64,000 nucleotides of DNA, taken from contig CAKMRJ010005745.1 in assembly GCA_928212115.1 (NCBI GenBank), positions 79,209,362 through 79,273,361 on the forward strand, in the 5' to 3' direction. The translations under genes were made by a program, and so were the position numbers. The DNA comes from Lactuca virosa (Eukaryota > Streptophyta > Magnoliopsida > Asterales > Asteraceae). Positions 30,321 to 43,373 of the stretch are shown piece by piece. The notes beneath the pieces are model-generated. The model made no database searches, had not been told where the DNA came from, and saw nothing but the letters and a program-made list of their open reading frames with translations. Position 1 is the first letter of the stretch; every line of letters starts with the position of its first letter.

Positions 30321-31893
30321 CTTTTTTACATACATGCATAGATTTTATGATAATATGAAAATATTTGGTTTTTGGAAGCCATGGATGATTTTCATGTTTG
30401 TATGAAAAGTTCATGCAATGGCTTCTTTGGCAACATGCAATGCTAGTTTTAAGAGAGAAAATGTGATCAAGTTTTTTTTATAATCTACATGCATTTGATC
30501 ACATTGATGTTAACTTAGAAAAACAAAATATTATTTTATTATTTTTGTATGATTATATGTGCAAAACAAGCCATGGACCATGTGTTGTGTGTTGTTGGAC
30601 CTTTCGATATGGTTGTAATAATATTTATTAATAAAATGGTTTGTAATAGTAAATATGAATTTCTTCATTTTTGTTGTAAGTATTAGATTAGTTTGTAATC
30701 TAGTATAATTACTTTAAAATGTAACAATAAATGAAGATGAAGCTATTTCGAAGATTCAAAAGAATTCAACATCTTGGATGCATTGGATGTTTACGCAAGT
30801 GAGAGCTTCAACAATAACATCTCTTGAAGATTTTGGTCCCTATTGTCCCTTGGGAAAAGGACTTGATATTTCATGTATGGCTCATATGAAATATAACATA
30901 GTTATGACTTGGTTTATGCACTCATGTTTATGTGTGATGATTGTATTTTGTTATTTTGTTTGTATGGATGAAAATAGGATCTTGCATGCTAGACAACCAA
31001 ACAACTAAATACATATAATCATGGAGTTTGTTAATTTCAAAAACAATAATTTTAAACATAAGATGCTAAAAACGGATTTTCAAATAAAAGGATTTTTATT
31101 CTAAAAGTTTTCAAGTTTTTGAAATTGGTAAAATGGGAAAAAATAGTGATTTTAAAACTCATTACAAACTACAAGTCTAAAATAATAAAAGGTTATTAAA
31201 AGACTAAAATTGGTTCTAAACACAAAAACTCAAAAGTTAATACAATATATTAAAAGTAGAAGTAAAATGAACCAATAAAAGAAAATATGATTTTTCTAAA
31301 AATGTACCATGTATTATTGAATGCATGCAATATACATGATACAATATTTTTTTTTCTAAAACTAGAATTATAAAACATATAAATCCCTTTAAAATGCAAG
31401 TCTATGCTGTCCTCTTAAAAGACACTCGCTCGTCACTTGCATGGTCCTTGTGGGATAAAGGTCACATAACCACTTAGATTTATCTTTTGATGTGCAAGGT
31501 AGTTTTGCAATTTCTAGTGGGATAAAGGTCGCCTAACTACTAGTTATGTGCCGATTCTACATTCCCTTTTAAGATGAATGACTTGATCAAGAATCTTTTG
31601 TGATAATGGTCACCTAACCATTAGAGACACGATGCATAGATGGGATCAAACATGCCAATTAACAAAAGGTTGTTAAGGATCCCATGCATCTAGGAACTTC
31701 ATTTAGATGTAATTGGTAATCTCTACCTACCTTGTTGAAATAAATAATGGGATAAAGGTCACCTAACCGATTATTTGATTTGCAACGTTGGATCCTAGAC
31801 TTTAATTAATTAATGTTATGGAACCAAAAGGGTATTAAGTATTGAAGATTTAAAACATCAAAAATATTAAATGGACTTTGTTAAATTTTGTAG
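30321..31893 (+). other. Long leader of copia element 1 with repeated GGGATAAAGGTCACCTAACC words
   Basis: A 1.57-kb AT-rich untranslated region with no credible frame. Near its end, forms of GGGATAAAGGTCACCTAACC recur at 31452-31473, 31519-31540, 31601-31622 and 31749-31770, just before gag. The spacing is 67-148 bp. Their place in the leader, before gag, is where packaging or dimerisation signals lie in retroelements; that role is only a guess. Confidence 0.6.
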
Positions 31894-32731
31894 ATGGCCC
31901 AAAATTCAAACCACCACAACAATTACCTTCGATCACTCCTTGAGAAGGAGAAACTCAACCATACGAATTTTATCGACTAGCACCACAATTTAAGAACTGT
32001 CCTCATGTGTGATTGATGCTCCTATCCCCGATGAGCTTGCTCCTACTCTTAGGGATCCTTACAACTCTTGATTAAAACATGTTGATAATTCATTCGAGAT
32101 TATGAGCCTTATGCTAGTCACGATGATACTAGACCTCCAGAAGGATCTGGAACATTTCTCTACATATGACATCATCACCCAGTTGAAGGACATGTTCCAA
32201 CAACAAGAGAGGACGAAACGCTTTGAGACAGTCGGAGCATTACATGGGTATAAGATGGGAGAAGGACAAAATGTAAGCTCGCATGTACTCAAGATGAAGA
32301 TTCATATTGATCATCTCGAAAGACTTGGTTCTCCCATTTCCAATGAGTTGGCTATGGACTTGAACCTCAACTCATTGCCGAAATCATATGATACCTTCAT
32401 CATGAACTACAACATGAATGGATAGGAAAAACCCATCTCAGAGTTACATGCGATGTTGAAAACTGATGAGAAGAACATTTCCAACAAAGCCACTCATGTT
32501 CTCTCAATAAGGGAAGGAGGAACCAAGAAACCCAAAGCCAAGAACTCTAAGGCTAAGTTTGTCAATGGTAAAGGCAAAAAGGTTGCCCAAACCCCACAGC
32601 CTAAGAAGAAGAAGGAGAAGATGGCCAAAGAATACACATGCTTTAAATGTGGTGTCATTGGCCATTGGAAAAGGAATTGTCCTACCTACCTTGTGGAGTT
32701 GAAGAAGAAGAAGACCGAGGCTGGCACTTAA
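31894..32731 (+). pseudogene. Gag of copia element 1
   Basis: The start MAQNSNHHNNYLRSLLEKEKL is at 31894. The next part is shifted in frame. From 32102 it runs DLQKDLEHFSTYDIITQLKD through RFETVGALHGYKM and SHVLKMKIHIDHLERLGSPI to a stop at 32423, then on through a lysine-rich linker. It ends with the CCHC knuckle CFKCGVIGHWKRNC (about 32639-32680) and a stop at 32729. The segment is the UBN2-type Gag of Ty1/copia elements. Confidence 0.85.
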
Positions 32732-33865
32732 GTTATCTACGTGATATACTTAGACCTATATACTTTTTCATCTAACACATTGGTATTTGATACTGGATGT
32801 GGAACTCATATTTGTACTTCGTAATAGGGGTTCAGAAGGAGTAGACAACTGAATACAGAAGAAATCATACTCCACGTGGGAAATGGAGAAAAAGTTCAAG
32901 CTCAAGCTTTAGGAGATTATGATTTAATTTTACCTAATAGCCTGTATTTGACATTGAATAATGTTGTTTATGTACCTAGCTTGAATAGGAATATAATTTT
33001 AGTTGCACGTTTGAAACAATCTAGTTTTACTTCTCGTTTTAATAACAATGTTGTTTCTGCTTATAATGATATATTTTATTTTGAGGCTAGACCTCTTAAT
33101 GGGGTATATGAAGTAAACCTAGATAGTTCACTAAACAATAGTTATGTATACCATACTAACACCAAGAAACTCAAACATGATTTGGGTGACTCTTATCTAT
33201 GGCATTTTCGTCTTGGACAAATAAACAAGAAACGCATATCCCAACTTCAAAAGAGTGGTATTTTGAAGGCAATTGTGTTTGATTCAATTGATATATGTGA
33301 ATCTTGTTTATGTGGAAAGATGACTAAGGCTCCTTTCAACGGTTCAAGTGAAAGATTTAAGGATTTGTTAGGAATCACACATACTGATGTACACGGTCCT
33401 TTCAAAACCATGTCTAGAAACAGTGAAAGATACTTCATCACCTTCACTGACCACTTGAGTCATTATGGTTATGTTTATTTGATGAAACATAAACATGAAG
33501 CATTTGAAATGTTCAAACTGTTTCAAAGTGAAGTTGAAAATCAACTCAATAAAACCATTAAAGTCCTTTGTTCTGATAGAGGAGGAGAGTATCTAAGTGA
33601 TGAATCCGTAACTCATCTAGAGAGTCGTTGGATTATCTCACAATTCACTTCACCAAGAACAACACAACATAATGGTGTGTCTGAGAGGTGGAATCGAACT
33701 CTACTTGATATGGTTAGATCTTTGATGAGTAGAAGCACTCTTCATTTAACCTTTTGCAGTTATACCTTGCTAATAGCAACCCGTATCTTGAATATCGCTC
33801 CAACCAAGAAAGTAGATGAAACAACTTATGAGATCATGGGAAGTTTCCATCATTATCTTAATTAA
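32732..33865 (+). pseudogene. Protease and integrase of copia element 1
   Basis: The protease motif FDTGCGTHICTS (about 32786-32821) has its catalytic D-T-G and is followed by two stop codons. From 32876 the frame is open for 329 residues. It contains the pre-integrase histidine and cysteine motif (LWHFRLGQINKKRI..ICESCLCGKMTK), then the integrase core with D in HTDVHGPF, D in CSDRGGEY and E in HNGVSERWNRTLL, so the D-D-E triad is kept. It ends early at IMGSFHHYLN. Copia integrases insert the cDNA. Confidence 0.88.
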
Positions 33866-35045
33866 GGGTGTTGGGATGTGAAGCTTATGTAAGATAACAA
33901 GCTTCTAACAAATTAGATCCCAGATCTACTAAGCGCATTTTGGTGGGATATCCTAAATATTGTATAGGATATTACTTCTACAATCCTAGCGAAAATAAAT
34001 TCTTTATTGCTAGGAAAGCTGAATTCTTAGAAAACAAGCTTCTAATAGATGAAGCCAGTAGGAGGCATCTGGAACTAGAGGAAGAACCACACCTAATGCA
34101 CAGGAGTTTGCCACTAGTACCCAAAAAGAAGTTGTTGAACCTAAACAATTCATTGATCGGGAACTTAACGAAACACAAGGTGTTCACAGATCTGGTGGAG
34201 TTCATTTAGAAACAGAGAGATATGGATTTCTCATTAATGAGATTTTTCTTATGGATTCCGATGATCCCATCAACTACCGAAATGCTATGTTAGATTCTGA
34301 ATTAGACAAGTGGCTAGAAGCCATGAACACTGAGATGCAATCCATGCATTAAAATCAAGTATGGGACTTGGTTGATCTTCATGCAAATAGTAAGACAATA
34401 GGGAGTAAGTTGGTTTTCAAGAAGAATCCCGACATGGATGGAAATCTACAAACTTACAAAGCCAGCCTTGTGGTGAAAGGTTATACACAAACTCAAGGTA
34501 TTGACTATGAGGAAACCTTTTCTCCAGTGGCTATGATCAATTCTATAAGGATACTATTTGCCATAGCAGCATATTATGACTATGAGATATGGTAAATGGA
34601 TGTCAAAACAGCTTTTCTATATGGACACTTGTTAGAAGATGTCTATATAGCTCAGATTGAGGGTTTTGTTGACCCAAAGTATCCTAACAGAGTGTGTAAG
34701 CTTAAAAGGTCCATTTATGGATTGAAGCAATCATCTCGAAGCTGGAACATTACTTTCAATGAGAAAATCAAAGAGTATGGTTTTATACAAAATGATGATG
34801 AACTACGTGTTTATAAGAAAACTAGTAGGAGCAATGTCACATTCCTAGTTCTATATGTAGATGACATATTGCTTATTGGAAATGACATTACTTCTTTGAA
34901 AGGAGTTAAAGCATGGCTTGAGCAATGTTTCTTAATGAAAGATTTGGGTGAAGCAGCTTATATTCTTGGCATAAAGATCTATAGAGATAGATCAAAGAGA
35001 CTTATAGGTTTAAATCAAAGTGCATACATTGATAAAATCTTGTAA
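33866..35045 (+). pseudogene. Reverse transcriptase of copia element 1
   Basis: After a linker with stops (ILVGYPKYCIGYYFYNPSENK at about 33938-33999), RT begins near 34340 with NQVWDLVDL and GSKLVFKKN. The frame has YKASLVVKGYTQTQGIDYEETFSPV, a stop at 34593, DVKTAFLYG (the first catalytic aspartate), IYGLKQSSRSWN, and the catalytic box YVDDILLIG (about 34855-34881). The protein would copy the RNA into cDNA. Confidence 0.88.
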
Positions 35046-35840
35046 AGGTTCAAGATGGAAAATTCTAAGAGGGGATTTTTTCCAATACCACATGGAACTA
35101 TATTGAGCTGGTCTCAATTCCCTAGCACAAAAGTTGAGCAAGAAAGAATGAATGGCATCCCATATGCTTCTGCATATGAATCCATCATGTATGTCATGTT
35201 TTGCACGAGACCGGATATATCGTATGCTTTGAGCATGAAGAATAGATACCAAAACAAATCTAGAAGAAGGTCATTATATTGCTTTTAAGAACATTCTGAA
35301 GTAAGTACGAAGAGCTAAATAAAATTTCCTCATCTATGGAGGTGTGGAAGAAGATCTTAATGTAAAGTGTTACACTGATGCTAGTTTCCAAACATGTGTA
35401 GATGATTCTAAATCGCAATAAGGGTTTGTATTCATTATGAATGGAGGTGCAATTTCTTGGAAGAGCACAAGCAAAGCGTAGTCGCACATCTACTATAGAA
35501 TTAGAATACATTGCCTCTTCCGAAGAGGCACAAGAGGAAGCTTGGATGAAGAAATTCATTGAAGATCTTGGGGTTGTCCCTTCCATTCAGGATCCCCTAG
35601 AGATATTTTATGATAATGATGGTATCATCACTTTAGCTAAGGAACCCATATCACATAACAAAACCAGACACATCTAATGGAGATTTAACTACATTCGAAA
35701 TATAGTTGAAGAGGGTGATGTTTGTATTCACAAAGTTCATACAGATCAAAACGTGGCAGACCCATTTACGAAGCCACTACCGCCAGCCAAGCATGAGCAT
35801 CACGCTAGAGTTTTGGGATTCGTTATTCTAGTGAATAGAT
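35046..35840 (+). pseudogene. RNase H remnant of copia element 1
   Basis: Pieces in several frames: NGIPYASAYESIMYVMFCTRPDISYAL, then after many stops a C-terminal piece that reads EEGDVCIHKVHTDQNVADPFTKPLP near 35706-35780. They mark the connection and RNase H domains. No stretch longer than about 80 residues is open. Confidence 0.82.
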
Positions 35841-36385
35841 TTCATTTGGATTTAGTGTTTGTATGATTGGAACATTGTAAGCAACAATTATGTAATGAAT
35901 TTAATATATGGATATATGATACTTTCATTTATATTTGTTCTGTTCTATATTAGCATGTATAATCCTTGAATAATATCAATTATTCTAAAAGGTCCATATT
36001 CAATCATATTTGTGGGAAAAAATATGAATAAAGACTGATATGAATTGGATTGGTTGAATTTTACAAGATCAAATTTTCAAAAGGATTACATCCAAGTTCA
36101 TAGATACTCGTTGGGTAGAAGTATTGGACATGACCCTCTTCAAGAGCACTTCATGGATCGTCGTCATAAGTGATTCTTGAACAAGGTATTATCTTTGTAT
36201 CCTTAGACCTGAGATATATATTAGGGACTTAAGTGTGAGGAGTATTGTGATTTAATATGGTTCTTCCCTGCTCTTTAACCATGCAGTCATAAGGCGATCA
36301 TTAGGTATAATATGATATGCATAAGAGGTGTATGTAGTTAAAATGGGATTTGTTCCTCTTATGTGTTGAGAGTGAGTCATCTAAG
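35841..36385 (+). other. 3' untranslated part of copia element 1
   Basis: Non-coding sequence after the RNase H remnant, up to the insertion of copia element 2 at CTAAG (36381-36385). It resumes at 44172. Nothing else is visible. Confidence 0.7.
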
Positions 36386-37179
36386 TGTTGGATTAGGTGT
36401 CTAAGCCCATAACTATAATTGGTATGTACTTGACCCGAGAGTAGCATGGTCCATTTCGGGTTGTGCCTTCACCAGAACAATTTGATAGGATGTATATTTG
36501 AGAAAGAGTTTATTTGTGATTTATTAATATATTATAAGTATAATATATTAAATTGAGAAATCATATTATTTAATTAGTATTGATCAAAAATTAATTTGGA
36601 ATTAATTTAGTGATCACAAGAGACTAATTAAATTAACTGGGACTGATTAAGTAAATCAATGATACTTATAGTTTGGGCTAATGATCCATGTTGATTATGT
36701 GGACTAACTCTTTGTGGAGTCCATGAAGATTTAGTCCGAAGGTCTTATCATATGGATTATTGGATTAAAGGCCCAAGGGAGTGGATTAGGGTTTACAAGT
36801 TGAAACTCTAAGAATTCCACACTATAAATGTAACTCCTAATGCACCTAAAATTGGTCTAATGATTCCTAGTTGAACCCTAGCCGATTTTAGTGCTTCATG
36901 ACCTCTCTCTCATTATCCTCCACTTGTTCATGGTGTTTGTGACTTGTTTGAGGCATCACACTTGAGGTCCTAAGCTCTTGAAAGGGAAATTCTACATGCT
37001 ACAACTAAGAGGTATTCTTCTAACTAGTGTTTTATGTTTCAGTTACCAAACTTGTATGCTAGTTATAGGTTTCATGCTTTGGATAATTTTTATTGCATGT
37101 ATAATTAGATAAAACTTAGATCCAAAGCATTAGGGTTGTATGTGCACCATAGGAGTGTTATAGTACATAAAACCCAACA
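36386..37179 (+). mobile_element. 5' LTR of copia element 2
   Basis: 794 bp. A taattaatatattataag palindromic AT block lies at about 36522-36550 and a gatcannaattaatttggaattaatt segment at about 36583-36610. The solo LTR at 22346-23119 belongs to this family. Confidence 0.92.
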
Positions 37180-37180
37180 G

Positions 37181-37192
37181 TGGTATCAGAGC
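37181..37192 (+). other. Primer-binding site of copia element 2
   Basis: TGGTATCAGAGC, one base after the LTR end, a perfect initiator tRNA-Met complement. Confidence 0.92.
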
Positions 37193-38831
37193 CATGAGTT
37201 GTTTTCTGTTATTTGATGCAATTGTTGTTTGTTCAAAGCTGAAAAAAATCATTTTTTTGGACTCTGCCTGATCACCACGAGGTGGTGACGGGTCTGGCAG
37301 ATTTTTCGGATTTCTTGGCTTAATTTGGATTTGGATAATTACTATAAGTTGTTTTGTTGATCATAATTCAATTTTTATGTTATGAAAACAATTATCATCA
37401 TCTAAATTATAAGATAAATTGTCAAATTATAAAATAATTACTAGATTATATGATAAACTAATTGTTTGTGTAATTTGATTTGAATTGCCTTGCTATATGA
37501 GTTAGATTAGATCAACTTGATAAATAACAAATTATATGACAATTTAATTAGTTGTATTTGATCTAAATGGTTCTTGAAGAGGGTTTCATAACTTGTCCTC
37601 AAGTTATGAAATATGAAAAGTCTCATTCATGAACATTAAACTCATAAGTTATGGAAACCAAAAGTTTTCAAGCTTTACAAAACTTTCCCTCAAGTTTTGG
37701 AACTTAAAAAGTCTCTTTTATGAAACATTAACTCTAGTAATTGAAAGGTTTCAAAAGGTGCAACTCTTGGGTTCATAACTTAAAAAAAGTTAATTAAATA
37801 GTTTTTTAATTTTTAATTTTTATATTTAGAACCTTGATGTTTCCTTTAAATAGTTCAATTACACTCTTATGGATTTTATTAAGTTAATTAAATGTTTAAT
37901 TAAGAGAGTATTATTAAATCCATAATCATATGGTTTAAGATTAATTAAATTAAAAGTATAATTTATTAATAGATTAAACCACCTAGTATATTAAAAGTTT
38001 AAAATACACCATTATACTATATAAAATTAAAAGTTTAATATATTATATATGTATAAGTAAAAGGTCAGTCTTACCGTTAGTAGGCCTCATTCACGAAGCT
38101 AGTCTATAAAGGGTGTTTAAGGAAATTGCCTATAAAATGGCGATTGAATGGGTATCCACTCTTACTCACCACACTCTTGACTAGTAGATGGTCGTTAGCC
38201 GAACGGGTAGGATAGGACACAAACTTCCATTAAAAGTATAATGAAAATACAAAGTAACTAAACACTTTTATTAATTCCCAAATCTTAGTTACTTTAGGAA
38301 AAATGTGAATTTGGTGCTAATCCATGAAATTGCACTTTGCACCTTGCCAAGTTGTTAGTGGAGCGTGTGTGGCTAACCGGCACACTAACTTGGACTAGTA
38401 AGGGTGGAAAATGGTAGCTCTATGTTTGTCATAGATCAATGGAGCGTGTGTGGTTAACCAGCACATTGATTAGGTGATAAATGACTTCGAGAGTACCAAG
38501 CTAATTTGCATGGTTATTCACACCTTGTTTGTGATCCTCGGTATCCCAGTCACAAACTTGAAGGCCATAATCGAGATTAAACATGCCATTGAAAAGTTCA
38601 ATGAATCTCAAAAGATCTAGGAGTTTCATTTAAAACTTAATTCGTTTAAATTTTTTGTTTTCGTGGTGGAATTGGTAAATCGTCATTTACCTACCAACAA
38701 AAAGTTTACAATTGGATTACGACATCCCTCTTCCGAATTGTGAATTATTGTGTTGGGTCCTAGCCTTAATATTTCATTTGGGTGTTATATTAAGGACTTA
38801 AATCAACTAAACTTGAATTTCTCCCTTGTAG
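37193..38831 (+). other. Long leader of copia element 2
   Basis: 1.64 kb without a reading frame. Two copies of GGAGCGTGTGTGGTTAACC (about 38360-38378 with C for T, and 38441-38459) lie some 370-470 bp before gag. This resembles in layout the repeated words in the leader of copia element 1, though the sequences differ. Confidence 0.65.
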
Positions 38832-39374
38832 ATGTCTAGTTCTGACAACTATGGTCTTCCCGAATCTTTTGGAAAAAGCTTTCCTCATGAAGGTGATGTT
38901 CCTAGAAATGATTCTTCATTTCCTCCACCTCCTCCAATAATTCTCCTTGACCCACATGTTCGTCGACTTGAAAAGTTCAAGATCACTCAAACCCTGTTGG
39001 CAAGAAAACACCAAGATGGAAGGTCTGTAAGTGTACATGTCATGGAGATGAAGTCACACATTGACAAGCTGGGAATGTTAGGTGTCGTTGTCTCGAGGAA
39101 GTTGGTTGTTGACTTGGTTCTTCAATCACTTCCTAAGTCATATAGTGAGTTCATTAGAGATTACTATATGACAGACCGCGACGTGACCCTTATCGATCTT
39201 ACCTATTTGCTAATTGCTGCTGAATCGGTAATGATTTGGCGCACTGGTAATGCAAATTTGATTGGAAGATCTACTTCCCAAACTTCCATGGACATTGACA
39301 ATGGAAACATTGGAAGTCCAGAAAAAGTCTTCTCTTCCCAATGGAAAGGGGTCTGCCATGGTCAAACCGTTTGA
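38832..39374 (+). pseudogene. Gag of copia element 2, N-terminal and capsid part
   Basis: The frame starts MSSSDNYGLPESFG. It has a proline-rich stretch, then RRLEKFKITQTLLARKHQDG, HVMEMKSHIDKLGMLGVVVS and VLQSLPKSYSEFIRDYYM, the UBN2-type Gag core of copia elements. The part just before RRLEKFKI appears shortened compared with other copia Gags. A frameshift near 39325 ends the frame; the true continuation is in the frame of 39262-39555. Confidence 0.85.
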
Positions 39375-39651
39375 CCAATTGGTAGAGAGAAAGGCTAAGT
39401 CTAAGATTGTCCTGTGTGCCATTCTGAAAGAGTCCGTTTGTTTCTACTGCCAAGAGAAGGGACATTGGATGCGAAGCTACCGTATCTACCTGAAGGATCA
39501 CAAGGATGGTAAAGTCAAAGTGTTTGACTCTGCTTCAGGTAAGTCCACTATCTAACTCTATTAAGTTCCTATTTGTAGATTCTTAATACATGATGTGATA
39601 AGATTACATTTTGATGTTTTGAAGGATCGAAGAAGAGAAAGAAAGCTTAAA
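39325..39651 (+). pseudogene. Gag C-terminus of copia element 2, with putative intron
   Basis: The frame reads SLPNGKGSAMVKPFDQL, then the knuckle CFYCQEKGHWMRSY (about 39439-39480), in which the last zinc ligand is Y where C is expected. It goes on through LKDHKDGKVKVFDSASG. Unspliced, it ends KSTI-stop at 39555. If the GT-AG segment 39539-39624 is removed it continues after SASG as SKKRKKA-stop, ending at about 39651. The basic tail might serve in RNA binding or nuclear import; this is inference. Confidence 0.75.
39539..39624 (+). other. Putative 86-bp spliceosomal intron in copia gag
   Basis: The donor is TTCAG/GTAAGT, a full match to the plant consensus. The acceptor is ttgatgttttgaag/GATCG in a T-rich context. 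A ctaac word (39554-39558) and a ttaat word (39583-39587) are possible branch sites. Splicing joins TCA-G to GA-TCG in frame and replaces a four-residue tail by SKKRKKA. The segment is AT-rich compared with the flanking coding sequence. Confidence 0.65.
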
Positions 39652-42600
39652 GAAAGAGCAAGCTGCGTTTGATCGCGAAGAGATGGATTTCGATCGCATG
39701 ATTTGACGATCAGAATTATGATCTGCTACTTAAGAGTTATCATAGATTGCTTAGAAATATGTAGCAACATAGTTTTCATATGTATTTGCATTGTAAGGAC
39801 AAGTTTTCCGCGTTTTATAAATAAAGAAAAATTTTGATTTTATCTTATTTTATATTTACTTACAATGGCATTTGTGAAAATTGATGTTTGTATGTTTCCA
39901 TTTTTAGCAATATGGATTTGATTCTTTCGTTTGTGGTGGTGTCTAAATTTACCAAATAAGGAAATATTCTCATCACCAAAGTTTCAGTTGGACAGAAACT
40001 TGGAATCATGCAACTTGTATTGTATGATGAATGAGAACCTTCATATTTGGGAAATTAAGAATAATTCCTTGTTCACATATAGATGTGAGTCAAGTGAAGG
40101 ACTAGGGGATCTAGTACACTTTGTTGTGGACTGGTCAGGTCCACCACAAAGATCGATAAGACTATTCGTCATGATTTACTAAAAGTTTAGTAAATATGGT
40201 TATGCTTACAAGTTTAAGTGTAATTCTGAAACATTGAAAAAGTTTCAATGTATAGCAGAACGAATAAGAAGAATCAAATTAGGCAGAAAGATAAAAGTTT
40301 CTCCAATCTAAAAGGAAAAGGAGAGTACTTGAGTATCGTGTCTTATGATCATCTTAATGATTATGAAAACCATATCACAATTGATCCTCTAAGGACACCT
40401 TAGTGCATTTGTATGGCTAAGAAGAGGAATCGGGAATTGTTCAAATGGTTAAATCAAAAAGGTGAATCATACTTCGTTCCAAAATCAAGTCTTAGAGTCA
40501 TACTCCAAGATTGTTCCTTGAGTGACATATCTTAAGCAGGTTTATAGCACCTCATAGAATGTGGGTAGAAATGTTTCTTGCTCTTGCACATTTTAAATTG
40601 ATAGTTGTGATGTCTTTAAGACAAAGACCAACTAAGACCAATTGTATGAAGTGTTTTTTCCTTGATACGAATCTGCACTAACTCTTGAATATTTGTTTTT
40701 CAAGGAGTGTTTCTTGACAAGAGAATATTATATGTCAAGAAGTCAGTGGGAGTCTTAAAGACCTTGAAAAGTTTCAAGAACTAATCAAGAATAAACCTGT
40801 TTATTTATCACTAGCACACGACTTGAGGTTTGTAACCTATCGTGTTGACATATTCTTGTTTATGTATCCATTCCAGTTAAAAGTTGACTATGCATGTGAG
40901 TTCTATGAGCTCTCAATTTTTTGCATAAGGTGAAGGACCTTGATCAGTGAAATTTCATTGACCTGTATAGCTGAGTTGCTTAACAACTTGGAAGACATGG
41001 TAGGCCCTTGTGCTGCCAAGTGGCAAGAAATTAAGATTGAACAAGTTCAGTCCATATGAGTTTGAATTTGTCATAGACCTTGTCTTATGATAATGGCTGT
41101 GAATGACAAATTCACATGGATAGGAACACATACACCATAAAATCTAAGTGTCATAAGGTTTCTATCCAATTCATGAAAATGATTGTGAGGAAACGCTTTC
41201 ACTAAGTAGATTTTAAGGAGATAGCAGTTGTATTAATTGCGTTCTCAAATTCGATTATGATTACAACATCCCTCTTCATAGTTCGAATTGTGAGAAATGG
41301 CAAATAGTTTGAACATTCAGAACCTATTGCTGTGAGTTCTGAAATAGATTAGAAACACATATGGGCTTTCTAATAAAAGGTGTATGAGCTTAGATAAAGG
41401 CTTGTTGAAGCATCTCATATCAGAAATCTAAACTTTGGTAAGGAAGTCAATAAAGTATTGATTTCTAGAAGTCCAGCTGATTTTGGATACATGTAAAGCT
41501 AGTGGGAGCATAAATGTTATGCTAGTAACAAAATAATTGTTATGCTAGTGGGGAGCATAATTATTATGGTAAGTGTTGCGAGTTAGCAATACTATTTATA
41601 GGAAACAAAGTTCTAATTTCAAAGTTGCAATGGTTGAAAAGTTGTTTCGCTATAGTAAGGGAGAGGATACTTATACTTTATTTCGAATCTAAAAGTTTAG
41701 ATTGAAGTATTAATCAAACTTAGTCATGGATATATATATGAATACCATGTTGAAATATTTCAACATTGGAAATTCTATATATGGAAATATTATAGCAAAA
41801 GACTGGTCAAGTATCATGTCTTTATGTAAGACATTATGAATCGTGTCCCATATGCTTCAGATATAGGATCGATTGCATATGCTCTAATATTCACGTGTTA
41901 TAATTTTCCAAATGCGTAGGGCATTAAGTGGGGAAAAGGACTATAATCAAATATGACTAAAATGGTTAAACAACTGTCAAGGATGATTTAAGGTTCGCTA
42001 AGGATTGGTTGCTTAAGGACAATTGGAAGTATAGTAATGGATGGACCATATTGACATTATTATGAATAGACAGAATTCTATTAATAATGCATTGTCATAT
42101 GGCAAATATGGAAATGTTTTCATAATGGGAGTTGGATATTAAGAATCTATGTGTAGGTTAGAAACTTTTATGCAAGAAGGATGTTCAAAGGAATGTACTT
42201 TGAATTTGAGACTTCGCTTCCTTGGAATTGTTTTGTTATCAATGTCCAGTGGAAAGTTTTGTAATATCGTTGGAAAAATCTTTGTGACTTTGGTACCTCG
42301 ACATTACAAAAGGATCATTGAATGATAGTTTAGAATCTAACACACTCTTATAGTGGCAAGAATTAGGTATTCTTACACTAAGGAGTTGGAATTGTGAAAT
42401 TAGCATCATTGAAATGTTTTCGATTGATCTATTTCACAAAGTAAGGACCATAGGTAAACATAGTGTGCATGCTTAGAGCATGGGATAACTATTGTTTTAA
42501 TTCAAGTTTTAAGTTGATTAATCGAAACATTATACAATGAATAATGTGCAATCAATATGGTGATTAAATAAAAAAGTGTTTTATTTATATTCAAAAGTTT

Positions 42601-43360
42601 TGAGACCATTTGGATTCGATTATTCTTTTGTTTCACTTAGCATGTTTTGACTTCCCGAATAATAAGATCATTCAAACCATCCACAGTCAATCATACTTTG
42701 GAAGTATGTATTGAGGCAAGACTGTCATGAATCCGACATTAGATTGTCTAAGTGTTAGACATAGCACAAGTTTGCTACAGTATTCATGAGTACTCTTGTA
42801 ATAAGATTTGAGTATTGGATTAAACCCACGCTCATCTGAATCACTTCATGGATTTTATCACGAGTGATTAGTGAGACGATAATATCTTATATTCTTGAAA
42901 CAGAGACATATAGTTGCAGTTTACAAGTCGATTGCACATTGATGATGTGTAAACGCACCGGTAACTTGGTGTTATAAAACACATTACTATGTATGATTTG
43001 ATGGGTAAATAGAGTAAGCATATGAGTCAAAGTTTATCCGTTCCTTTTACCCTAAGAGGGATAAAAGAGATATATGTGGGCCCCTCGATGATTTAGTGAT
43101 GACAACCCTAAGCGCTTGGCCAAGCCTGGATTGATTTGATTTGTTCAATTAGTCGGTCGTCATAAATTGGAAATCGGGAAACAACACATGGACAGAGAGA
43201 ATGATTATAATCCATGTCTCATGTCCATACGATATCTAGAATGGAGGAATATATGATCTCTTATCTAATAGACGCGTCAGAGTTCGGCAACGGCTTTTGA
43301 GAGCTACGATTGTTAATCGGATTTTTGAATCGTACTTGCAATAATAGTTATTAGACTTAT
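39652..43360 (+). pseudogene. Decayed pol of copia element 2
   Basis: Only short traces survive. For example, a stretch near 40093-40300 reads GDLVHFVVDWSGPP, then SKYGYAYKFKCNSETLKKFQ and RRIKLGRKIK, equivalent to the start of the copia integrase core (HTDVxGP..YGYVY..SE..EKFK). No protease, RT or RNase H motif can be read with confidence, and stop codons occur in all frames. The region is otherwise AT-rich and non-coding. Confidence 0.7.
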
Positions 43361-43373
43361 CCAAGTGGGAGAC

